A DNA stretch of 14,906 nucleotides from Lachnoclostridium sp. UBA2905 (GTDB lineage Bacteria > Bacillota > Clostridia > Lachnospirales > Lachnospiraceae). The notes beneath the pieces are model-generated. The model saw nothing but the letters and a program-made list of their open reading frames with translations. It had not been told where the DNA came from and made no database searches. Below are positions 8,496 through 14,906 of the stretch, piece after piece. The DNA lies in NCBI GenBank assembly GCA_002349525.1, contig DEDL01000032.1:157834-172739 (forward strand). The letters run 5' to 3'. Position 1 is the first letter of the stretch; every line of letters begins with the position of its first letter. Position numbers and translations under genes: made by a program.

Positions 8496-10046
8496 ATGGA
8501 AAAAGAACTTGTTATTGTACTTGACTTTGGTGGTCAGTACAATCAGCTCATTGCACGTCGTGTAAGAGAATGCAATGTGTATTGTGAAGTTAAGCCATAC
8601 ACAATTACACTTGATGAAATTAAGAAACTTAATCCAAAGGGAATTATATTTACCGGAGGACCTAACAGTGTTTATGATGAAGAGTCTCCACGTTATGGTA
8701 GCGAGATTTATGATCTTGGAATTCCTATTCTTGGAATATGCTATGGTTCACAGCTTATGGCCTACAGTCTTGGAGGATCAGTAAAGACTGCACCGGTAAG
8801 TGAATATGGTCATACAGAAGTTGTTGTGGATAAGAATTCAGTTTTATTTAAAGATGTAGAGGTTGATGATAAGAGCCAGACTATATGCTGGATGAGCCAT
8901 ACAGATTATATTGCACAGGTTCCTGATGGTTTTAAGAGCATTGCTAACACACCTAATTGCCCAGTGGCAGCAATGGAAAATCCTGACAAGAAATTTTATG
9001 CAACACAGTTCCATCCTGAGGTTATGCATACCAAGGAAGGAATTAAGATGTTAAGAAATTTCGTGTACGATGTTTGTGGTTGCAAAGGCGACTGGAAAAT
9101 GGACAGTTTTGTAGAGTCCACAATTGAACAGCTTCGTAAAAAAATCGGAGATGGAAAGGTTCTTTGTGCTTTATCAGGAGGAGTTGACAGTTCAGTTGCT
9201 GCAGTTCTTCTTTCAAAGGCAATTGGCAAGCAGCTTACCTGTGTGTTTGTTGATCACGGTCTTCTTAGAAAAAATGAAGGCGATGAAGTTGAAGAAGTAT
9301 TTGGACCAAATGGTCATTATGAACTCAATTTTATTCGTGTTAATGCTCAGGAAAGATATTACAAGAAGCTTGCAGGTGTAACAGAGCCAGAGCAGAAGCG
9401 TAAGATAATTGGCGAAGAATTTATCAGAGTATTTGAAGAGGAAGCTAAGAAAATAGGTAAGGTTGATTTCCTTGTTCAGGGAACAATTTATCCGGATGTT
9501 ATTGAGAGCGGACTTGGAAAATCAGCAGTTATCAAGAGTCATCATAATGTTGGTGGTTTGCCATCAGTTGTAGATTTCAAGGAAATAGTTGAGCCATTGA
9601 GAATGTTATTTAAGGATGAAGTTCGTAAGGCCGGCCGTGAATTAGGTATTCCTGATTATCTCGTTGATCGCCAGCCATTCCCAGGCCCAGGCCTTGGAAT
9701 TCGTATCATTGGTGAAGTAACAGCCGAAAAGGTTAAGATGGTTCAGGAAGCTGATTATATTTACCGTGAAGAGATTGCAAAAGCCGGAATCAAAGGTCTT
9801 GGACAGTATTTTGCCGCTTTAACAAATATGCGTTCTGTAGGTGTTATGGGTGATGGAAGAACTTATGATTATGCAATCGCATTGAGAGCAGTTAATACTA
9901 CTGACTTTATGACTGCAGACTGTTCAGAGATTCCTTTCGAGGTTCTGCAGAAGGTTATGACAAGAATTATTAATGAAGTTAAGGGTGTCAATAGGGTAAT
10001 GTATGATTTGACCAGTAAGCCACCTGGAACGATTGAGTTTGAGTAG
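8496..10046 (+). CDS. guaA: GMP synthase (glutamine-hydrolysing)
   Basis: GuaA aminates XMP to GMP with ATP and glutamine, the last step of GMP synthesis. The product has 516 residues, the normal length. The N-terminal class I glutamine amidotransferase has nucleophile C82 (in LGICYGSQ) and H173/E175 (in FHPEV) of the catalytic triad. The ATP-pyrophosphatase domain has the P-loop SGGVDSS (227-233). The C-terminal dimerisation domain ends with the family tail DLTSKPPGTIEFE. AGGGG at 8483-8487 lies 8 nt before the ATG. It is followed by a strong terminator and faces a convergent gene. It is intact and its codon use resembles the uvr genes. Confidence 0.98.
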   Translation: MEKELVIVLDFGGQYNQLIARRVRECNVYCEVKPYTITLDEIKKLNPKGIIFTGGPNSVYDEESPRYGSEIYDLGIPILGICYGSQLMAYSLGGSVKTAPVSEYGHTEVVVDKNSVLFKDVEVDDKSQTICWMSHTDYIAQVPDGFKSIANTPNCPVAAMENPDKKFYATQFHPEVMHTKEGIKMLRNFVYDVCGCKGDWKMDSFVESTIEQLRKKIGDGKVLCALSGGVDSSVAAVLLSKAIGKQLTCVFVDHGLLRKNEGDEVEEVFGPNGHYELNFIRVNAQERYYKKLAGVTEPEQKRKIIGEEFIRVFEEEAKKIGKVDFLVQGTIYPDVIESGLGKSAVIKSHHNVGGLPSVVDFKEIVEPLRMLFKDEVRKAGRELGIPDYLVDRQPFPGPGLGIRIIGEVTAEKVKMVQEADYIYREEIAKAGIKGLGQYFAALTNMRSVGVMGDGRTYDYAIALRAVNTTDFMTADCSEIPFEVLQKVMTRIINEVKGVNRVMYDLTSKPPGTIEFE

Positions 10047-10140
10047 AGAAAAAAGTCCGTAAACCGGCATAAACACTGGGTTTGTGAAACCTTCGTCAAT
10101 AAAATGTCGCTATTTTTTGAGCATTATACAAAAAGCAATG

Positions 10141-10169
10141 AAGAACAGTCCGTCAGGGCTGTTCTTTTT
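10141..10169. terminator. Intrinsic terminator between guaA and the convergent regulator gene
   Basis: An 11-bp stem (10141-10151 with 10156-10166, one G-U pair) encloses the tetraloop GTCA and is followed by a T run (10165-10169) on the plus strand. On the minus strand the hairpin is followed by CATTGCTTTTTG, so it may also work in reverse. The stop codon of the minus-strand gene (10153-10155) lies in the loop. A smaller GGTTT-gtg-AAACC hairpin at 10079-10091 lacks a T tract. Confidence 0.85.
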
Positions 10170-10947
10170 CAGTCTTTTGGTCAGTTTCGTTTCGTACTTC
10201 CTCTTCCTCTTCAACATCCACCTTCATCTCCTCCGGAACCAGCACACAGGCACAATACCCCGGCTCCGGCTGGTAGCAGTGAATGGTAAGCTGCTTGCCA
10301 ATCTCAGGACTAAAGTCATGAAGTGTATGGGTACCCCCGTTTAAGGCAACATCGGCATATGCCACCAGCCACTTGCGGTCGCCGTTTTTGAATACTTCAT
10401 AAAAGGAATGGTTCACCATATCCTCTACAGGTACACCCTCTACCACCGCCATATGCTTGTTGCAGTAGCGGAAAATGAAATCAATGCCGTGTCCGTTTTC
10501 ATCAAATACAAGCTCAATGATACAATATGCCACCGGCATGTCCTCTATCAGAGTGCATTTTTCCAAAAGCGTCAACGGCATTCTTGTTTCCGGGTCAAGC
10601 CAGTCAGGTGGTGGTGCAGGCAGCTCGCGTTTAATTCCGAGAGCTTTTCGGATTCTCTTGTGTGCGGCAAGGCTTCGTGTGGTGCCCTTATAGGTTCTGC
10701 CATCCATCATCGTATAGATGCCATCATCACTGATGGCAACAATCGCAGATTTGCGTACTGCAATACCCTTGCGGATAACAAGAAATTCATCCTCAGGAAG
10801 AATCTTTTCAATCTCATAAAAACGGGCGGTAGTCTTTACCTCCTCACCATTGTCTAAACACAGCACCATCTTATCCTCAAAATGATAGGTCGATAAGATA
10901 TGCTCCGGTTCAATATCGTTTAGTGTCCAATATTTTCTCTTTGCCAT
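10153..10947 (-). CDS. LytTR-like DNA-binding protein with C-terminal PAS-like domain
   Basis: A 264-residue cytoplasmic protein with no signal peptide. Residues about 8-100 resemble a LytTR DNA-binding domain: a short beta-rich fold with FLVIRKGIAVRKSAIVAI in the place of the family's 'F-R-H-S-aliphatic-N' stretch, then GIYTMMDGRTYKG. A Pro-rich linker (about 105-125) leads to a PAS-like sensor domain (about 127-238; MPVAYCIIELVFDENG and RYCNKHMAVVEG are typical of Clostridia PAS domains). The tail from 241 is very acidic (five Glu in a row) and hydrophilic. There is no receiver or kinase domain, so input probably comes through the PAS pocket. GGAGG (10954-10958) is 6 nt from the ATG. It is transcribed away from the exoprotein gene at 11352 and may regulate it (inference). 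The LytTR call is moderate, the PAS call good. Confidence 0.7.
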   Translation of the reverse strand: MAKRKYWTLNDIEPEHILSTYHFEDKMVLCLDNGEEVKTTARFYEIEKILPEDEFLVIRKGIAVRKSAIVAISDDGIYTMMDGRTYKGTTRSLAAHKRIRKALGIKRELPAPPPDWLDPETRMPLTLLEKCTLIEDMPVAYCIIELVFDENGHGIDFIFRYCNKHMAVVEGVPVEDMVNHSFYEVFKNGDRKWLVAYADVALNGGTHTLHDFSPEIGKQLTIHCYQPEPGYCACVLVPEEMKVDVEEEEEVRNETDQKTEKEQP

Positions 10948-11112
10948 AGTAAACCTCCCTTAAAATTAAATGAACTCTCGGAATCCTTTAAATATATGTC
11001 TTTCTGGCTATATTTTCATGGAATTACTTCTGTTTTCTCGTCTTACACACCGTGTACGCACTGTGGAAATATCATTTTGTTTTTTTGATTTTATATCATA
11101 TTCGTATGAAAT

Positions 11113-11156
11113 GCAAATTTAAAACTTGCGATTTGCGTGAATATAGGCAGATATTC
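11113..11156. promoter_or_regulatory. Cluster of inverted repeats, candidate operator
   Basis: GCAAAT (11113-11118) pairs with ATTTGC (11131-11136) across 12 nt. GAATAT (11139-11144) pairs with ATATTC (11151-11156) across 6 nt. TTGCG also occurs twice as a direct repeat (11126 and 11133). The cluster lies about 75 bp upstream of the -35 of the exoprotein promoter, a plausible place for an activator site. Short repeats in AT-rich DNA can arise by chance. Confidence 0.35.
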
Positions 11157-11229
11157 TGATGAATTACATGTATTTTATGCGAATAACTTTTTAAAGAACG
11201 AAAAAATATTGAAAAACAAGTAAAAAATA

Positions 11230-11258
11230 TTGTTTAACAAAAAAATGTTTGGTATAAT
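11230..11258 (+). promoter_or_regulatory. Promoter of the exoprotein gene (extended -10)
   Basis: TGGTATAAT (11250-11258) is a perfect extended -10 element. TTGTTT (11230-11235) is a half-matching -35 at 17-bp spacing, preceded by A tracts that could act as an UP element. Transcription would start near 11265. Confidence 0.75.
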
Positions 11259-11351
11259 AGCACCAAATGGGTGATTTGCAACAATCCCATATCTGATAGA
11301 GTGACGCGTTGTAGTGTAATCGTAATAATTTGATGAGGAGATGATAGCAAC

Positions 11352-14300
11352 ATGAAGAAACGAAGTAGACGAAAGAAAGGACTAGCCATACTTTTAACTG
11401 CCGCCATGGCAGTAGGACTGATGCCGGGGACAGGTACCCTGCAGGCACAGGCACAGGAATCACAAGTGGTAAAAACCACAAGTACCACGAAAACCATCAC
11501 CGGACTTGGTACAGGCGTGATAGCTGACCCAACAGACCCCGGCAATGATACAGAAAAAGCATGGGCAGGAAGCTATGTGTACTATGGAAATTATAATGGT
11601 AGTCCTGTCAAGTACCGTGTGCTGGATGCAAGTACCACAAAGTTTGGCGGAACAACCATGCTTCTTGATTGTGACAGCATTCTGTACGCTCAAATGTTTG
11701 ATGAAGATTATACTGCCAATGAAGCTGGTAAAAACTTAAACGACTGGTCAATCAGTGACGTAAAAAAAAGTTTGAACGGAGATGATTTCCTAAATAAAGA
11801 GGGAGTGTTCACCACTGCTGAAAAGAATGCCATTGCCGAAAGTAAAGTGGCCACCCATGAATTGACAACAGATAGTGAAACGGGAGTCAATGTGATAGAC
11901 TGGACGAAAGAGAAATTTGTAAAATATGTGGCACTAACCGGAGAACAAATCTTTATACTGGATGCAGAAGATGTATCCAACAGAGCATACGGATATAGCT
12001 TGACAGATAAGAGTTATTTTAGTTGTAAAAACCGCAAGAAGACAGGTAGCGCTTATGACTGTTGGTGGCTTCGGTCTGCTGACAATTCTTGGCCTAGTAT
12101 GGCCGGCAGTGTCGACAACACCGGTCAGATTTCCGGCTCCGAGGCCAACAGCGATTGGGAAGGTGTGAGTCCCGCTTTTAATGTCAATCTGCAATCTGTC
12201 CTCTTCTCATCTGTCATCTCCGGAACTGCCGGGGAGACAAGCGCAGAGTATAAGCTGACACTGTTAGACAGTGACATGACCATTGCACCGGAAAGTGGTG
12301 TGACAAAGAGTGGCAATACGGTAACCATTCCATATAGTATCGAAGGAACGAATAGTGGTAATGCCACACAGGTTTCTGTGCTGATTCTGGATAAGAAATA
12401 CACAGCAGGAAATACCAATGGAGCCAAAGTGCTTGCCTATGATAAATTAAATGTAGATTGTTTTTCCACAACCGGAACAGGAAGCTTTACTCTTCCGGAT
12501 TCCTTATCCGGAAAGAAAGCAGGAACGGATTATCATATCTATATTGTTGCAGAGGATGTAAACGAGGAAAAGGAAACAGACTATGCCAGTACGCCGGTAG
12601 AGGTTCATCTTTGGGACGCACCAACCGTAAAGCAGATGAACTTTGGTACAAAGGGTATTATCGACCCGGCAGTACCAGACAGTGCAAGTGATGCATGGAA
12701 GGGAAGCTATGTGTATTATGGAAATTATGATGCAGACGGTGACGGAACAGCAGAGCCTGTAAAATATCGTGTACTGGATGCCAGTACCACAGATTTCAGT
12801 GCAGGTGGAACGACACAGACCATGTTCCTTGATTGTGACAGTATTTTGTATTATCAAAAATTTGATAACGATGCTAATGCCAATGAAGCGGGCAAAAAAG
12901 CAAACGACTGGTCAATCAGTGACGTAAAAAGCAGTTTGAATGGGGATGGTTTTTTGAATAAAGAGGGAGTGTTTACCACTGCCGAAAAGAATGCTATTGC
13001 AGCAAGCAACGTGGATAGCCACGTATTGACAACGAATAGTACAACGGGAGTCAATGTGGCAAGCTGGATACAAAGTACTATTGTAAATTATGTGGCATTA
13101 ACCGGAGAACAAATCTTTTTGCTGGATGCAGAAGATGTGTCCAACGGAGCATATGGATATAGCATGACAGAGGAAGATGAATCTACCGAAAACCGTAAGA
13201 AGACAGGCAGCTCTGGTGCCTATTTCTGGTGGCTCCGGTCTGCCTTCAATGATTATGATAACCGCGCCGGCTATGTCAACGGCAACGGCGGCATCAGCGA
13301 CAACCCTGTCAGCCACAGTTTCTCTGGTGTGAGTCCCGCTTTGAATTTGAATCTGTCATCTGTCCTCTTCTCATCTGCGAACACAAGCGAAACGAGTTTC
13401 GCCGGCAAATCTTCTGCTCTTACAAGTGACAGTACGGAGATTGGTACAGAGGCGAATACCGACTGGAAGCTGACATTGAAGGATACCGAGAAAACAGTAA
13501 AACTTACAGAGGGCAGAAGTGTAACGAAAGCAAGTGATGGAACCATAACCGTGCCATATACATATACAGACAAGGAAAATGCAACAGAAAAAGAAAAAGT
13601 AAACCAGATTTCTGTAATGATTACGGACAAAGTTTATGATGCAGAAAAAACGGCAAATGCACAGGAGGCACAGATTCTGTATTACGGTGCATTGCAGGCT
13701 ATAAAGAATGCGGAAGGAAATGATAGTACGGTGGCACAAACTTCCACCGGAACAGGAACCTTTGCACTACCAAGTGGTTTAACAGGAACTTTGGGTACGG
13801 ATTACCACATCTATCTTTTGGCAGAGCATGTAAATGCTGACAACTCTACCGATTATGCAAGTGAGCCAAAAGAAGTAACTGCTATTTTGGATGAGGTAGA
13901 TACGGTCACCGTGCCAAGTATTGATACACCAATAGCAGAAGAGCCATTGAAGGAAGAAATTACAGTGTCTTCCGAAGGTGTGGCAGAAAAAGCAACGCTT
14001 ACATGGAAAAAGAATGATACTGTAGCAACCGGCAACGCCCAGTGGAAAACCACCTATCAGGCATATGTGACATTGACAGCCACGGATGGTTACAGCTTTA
14101 TGGATGCAACAGGTAACAGACCAAGTGTAACTTTGAATGGACAGCCTGTGGATACAGAAAATATTACATTGAATGCCGATGGAACTCTTACCGTGTATTG
14201 TGGAAAATATACGACAGCAACAAGAAAGACAGAAAGTGCAACCGCACCGGAAGTACCAACACAATTTGCGAATTATTACACGGCAGACAACGTTCTTTCT

Positions 14301-14906
14301 TCCACAGAACTTGGCAAGGCTGCTAAGGTGACATTGGAAGGAACGATACAGCCAAATTCGAAGGAGATGGAGGTAGAGTGGAGCATAGTGGATGCAAATG
14401 GTGCAAGTGCAGAATACGACGATACACCAGAAGCAACAAATACCTTCAAATGGACAATAAAAAAGTCTGAGTATGCAGACTATAATAAAGATAATGCCGT
14501 ATTAGAAGGTACGGTTCCCATCAAGAATAAGGATTATACCCCGGTAACCATTACCGGAGAAAATGTAACGGTAACCTATCATGGCGAAGATACGTTGGAC
14601 GTTTCCCAGTATTTTACCATTGACAAAAATGCAGGAAAACCAACCTATGAACTGTTAGGTACTTCTACCGGAGATGGTACATTGGAGGGTGCAACCCTTA
14701 CCATGACCACATTGGGAACATTTGTCGTCAAAGTGAGTACATCAATCAATGGTGTGTATAATAAGGGAGAACACACCCTTACCATTACAGTGAATAAAGC
14801 AACCCCTTATATCAAGAAGGCTCCAACTGCAACAGCCATTACCTATGGTAAGACTCTTGCGGATGCAACGCTTACCGGTGGAAGTGTACAGTATAGCAGT
14901 GAAGAT
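11352..14906 (+). CDS. Giant secreted protein with two DUF6273-like modules and Ig/MBG-like repeats (3' end outside window)
   Basis: The frame is open for 1,185 codons to the window edge. AGGAG (11336-11340) precedes the ATG by 11 nt. The N-terminus is a Sec signal peptide: basic MKKRSRRKK, hydrophobic GLAILLTAAMAVGLM, and likely cleavage after AQA near residue 34. Residues 70-287 and 448-675 are two DUF6273-like domains (start AWxGSYVYYGNY, centre NDWSISDVK and LLDAEDVSN-like, end WWLRS...GVSPA). Each is followed by a beta-sandwich of about 130 residues (KLTL...GTDYHIY...DYAS). Further Ig-like segments follow (about 840-1145), then the start of an MBG-like repeat (ITYGKTLADATLTGG, from about 1160). 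Anchor and full length are unknown. The role is probably adhesion or ligand binding at the cell surface. Codon use is less A/T-biased than in uvrBA. Confidence 0.88.
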   Translation, partial: MKKRSRRKKGLAILLTAAMAVGLMPGTGTLQAQAQESQVVKTTSTTKTITGLGTGVIADPTDPGNDTEKAWAGSYVYYGNYNGSPVKYRVLDASTTKFGGTTMLLDCDSILYAQMFDEDYTANEAGKNLNDWSISDVKKSLNGDDFLNKEGVFTTAEKNAIAESKVATHELTTDSETGVNVIDWTKEKFVKYVALTGEQIFILDAEDVSNRAYGYSLTDKSYFSCKNRKKTGSAYDCWWLRSADNSWPSMAGSVDNTGQISGSEANSDWEGVSPAFNVNLQSVLFSSVISGTAGETSAEYKLTLLDSDMTIAPESGVTKSGNTVTIPYSIEGTNSGNATQVSVLILDKKYTAGNTNGAKVLAYDKLNVDCFSTTGTGSFTLPDSLSGKKAGTDYHIYIVAEDVNEEKETDYASTPVEVHLWDAPTVKQMNFGTKGIIDPAVPDSASDAWKGSYVYYGNYDADGDGTAEPVKYRVLDASTTDFSAGGTTQTMFLDCDSILYYQKFDNDANANEAGKKANDWSISDVKSSLNGDGFLNKEGVFTTAEKNAIAASNVDSHVLTTNSTTGVNVASWIQSTIVNYVALTGEQIFLLDAEDVSNGAYGYSMTEEDESTENRKKTGSSGAYFWWLRSAFNDYDNRAGYVNGNGGISDNPVSHSFSGVSPALNLNLSSVLFSSANTSETSFAGKSSALTSDSTEIGTEANTDWKLTLKDTEKTVKLTEGRSVTKASDGTITVPYTYTDKENATEKEKVNQISVMITDKVYDAEKTANAQEAQILYYGALQAIKNAEGNDSTVAQTSTGTGTFALPSGLTGTLGTDYHIYLLAEHVNADNSTDYASEPKEVTAILDEVDTVTVPSIDTPIAEEPLKEEITVSSEGVAEKATLTWKKNDTVATGNAQWKTTYQAYVTLTATDGYSFMDATGNRPSVTLNGQPVDTENITLNADGTLTVYCGKYTTATRKTESATAPEVPTQFANYYTADNVLSSTELGKAAKVTLEGTIQPNSKEMEVEWSIVDANGASAEYDDTPEATNTFKWTIKKSEYADYNKDNAVLEGTVPIKNKDYTPVTITGENVTVTYHGEDTLDVSQYFTIDKNAGKPTYELLGTSTGDGTLEGATLTMTTLGTFVVKVSTSINGVYNKGEHTLTITVNKATPYIKKAPTATAITYGKTLADATLTGGSVQYSSED
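11559..12611 (+). repeat. Tandem module, copy 1 (DUF6273-like + beta-sandwich)
   Basis: Copy 1 of a duplicated module of about 350 codons. The DUF6273-like part spans 11559-12212 and the beta-sandwich runs to about 12611. Framework stretches match copy 2 closely at DNA level, for instance around the 'NDWSISDVK' and 'NKEGVFTTAEKNAIA' segments, where differences are few and often at third positions. Confidence 0.85.
12081..12161 (+). other. Hypervariable segment 1 (DGR variable-region-like)
   Basis: These 27 codons lie between the WWLRSA and GVSPA framework motifs of copy 1 and align without gaps to 13245-13325. Only a few framework residues are kept (AG, V, G, IS). 21 of 27 codons end in C or T; local GC is 46/81. 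The exceptions are TGG (twice), ATG, CAG, GAG and GAA. The pattern fits a target of adenine-directed diversification, but no template or reverse transcriptase is in view. Confidence 0.5.
12693..13886 (+). repeat. Tandem module, copy 2 (DUF6273-like + beta-sandwich)
   Basis: Copy 2 begins 1,134 bp (378 codons) after copy 1. The DUF6273-like part spans 12693-13376 and the beta-sandwich runs to about 13886. It has small insertions relative to copy 1 (for example 'DADGDGTAE' after GNY). The shared framework makes the hypervariable core at 13245-13325 stand out. Confidence 0.85.
13245..13325 (+). other. Hypervariable segment 2 (DGR variable-region-like)
   Basis: All 27 codons end in C or T, unlike the surrounding gene, where A- and G-ending codons are common. 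Residues at the variable sites are N, D, S, G, Y, H, R, P, F and V, all reachable from AAY by changing only the two adenines. GC is 43/81. It sits at the same place as segment 1, just after WWLRSA and just before GVSPA, which in a C-type-lectin-like fold would be the ligand-facing loop region (inference). Confidence 0.6.

Larger units (their letters stand above)
10948..11351. promoter_or_regulatory. Divergent AT-rich control region
   Basis: This 404-bp stretch has no credible gene. It separates the regulator (leftward) from the exoprotein gene (rightward). It holds the regulator's ribosome-binding site, AT-rich blocks, a cluster of inverted repeats (11113-11156), an extended -10 promoter reading right (11230-11258) and a leader of about 87 nt. 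For the leftward gene only weak -10 candidates were seen. In the rightward leader CAAAT-gggtg-ATTTG can pair, but no known riboswitch motif is present. Confidence 0.6.

Noticed and set aside
10079..10091. Terminator right after guaA (GGTTT-gtg-AAACC)
   Set aside because: Only a 5-bp stem with no following T run; the 11-bp hairpin at 10141-10166 is the convincing terminator.
11259..11351. Riboswitch in the leader of the exoprotein gene
   Set aside because: Only short pairings (CAAAT/ATTTG, ATGGG/CCCAT) were found. No c-di-GMP, preQ1 or other recognisable conserved core is present.
12125..14264. Several minus-strand open frames of 85-161 codons opposite the exoprotein gene
   Set aside because: They lack ribosome-binding sites and recognisable domains, are Cys/Ser/Phe-rich as shadow frames often are, and lie opposite a convincing signal-peptide-bearing gene.

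Overview
The window looks like a chromosomal segment from a Gram-positive Clostridia bacterium, most likely a Lachnospiraceae-type gut anaerobe. This is inferred from gene content, Gram-positive promoter and ribosome-binding-site style, a Bacillota-type LexA box, and large secreted proteins with Thr-Pro linkers and DUF6273-like 'WWLRS' modules. No rRNA, tRNA, CRISPR array, insertion sequence, transposase, integrase or reverse transcriptase was seen.

Layout, left to right. (1) 3-2720 (+): the 3' part of a large secreted or surface protein, with propeller-like and Ig/CARDB-like segments, a tandem Thr-Pro-Lys linker and a Lys-rich Fn3-like C-terminus. (2) 2721-2970: a compact intergenic region holding a possible three-way-junction RNA fold, a strong intrinsic terminator, a LexA (SOS) box and a sigma-A promoter. 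(3) 2971-8400 (+): a tight uvrB-uvrA-HD hydrolase (YfbR-like 5'-deoxynucleotidase) cluster, with gaps of 6 and 3 nt. (4) 8496-10046 (+): guaA (GMP synthase) with its own probable -10 box, ending at a hairpin terminator shared with the convergent gene. (5) 10153-10947 (-): a small regulator with an N-terminal LytTR-like DNA-binding region and a C-terminal PAS-like domain. (6) 10948-11351: a 404-bp AT-rich divergent control region with inverted repeats and an extended -10 promoter. (7) 11352-14906 (+, runs off the window, at least 1,185 codons): a secreted multi-domain protein with a signal peptide, two tandem copies of a DUF6273-like plus beta-sandwich module, then Ig-like and MBG-like repeats.

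The left and middle parts are housekeeping: excision repair under SOS control, nucleotide salvage and purine synthesis. The part right of the guaA terminator looks accessory: a regulator diverging from a giant exoprotein.

The most notable signal is in that exoprotein. Two 81-nt segments (12081-12161 and 13245-13325) lie inside otherwise well-matched domain copies. They diverge mostly at codon positions 1 and 2 while position 3 is largely kept, and all 27 codons of the second copy end in C or T. This is the pattern expected where AAY codons are rewritten by adenine-directed mutagenesis, as in the variable regions of diversity-generating retroelements (DGRs). The reverse transcriptase and template repeat are not in the window, so the link to a DGR is an inference that flanking sequence can test.
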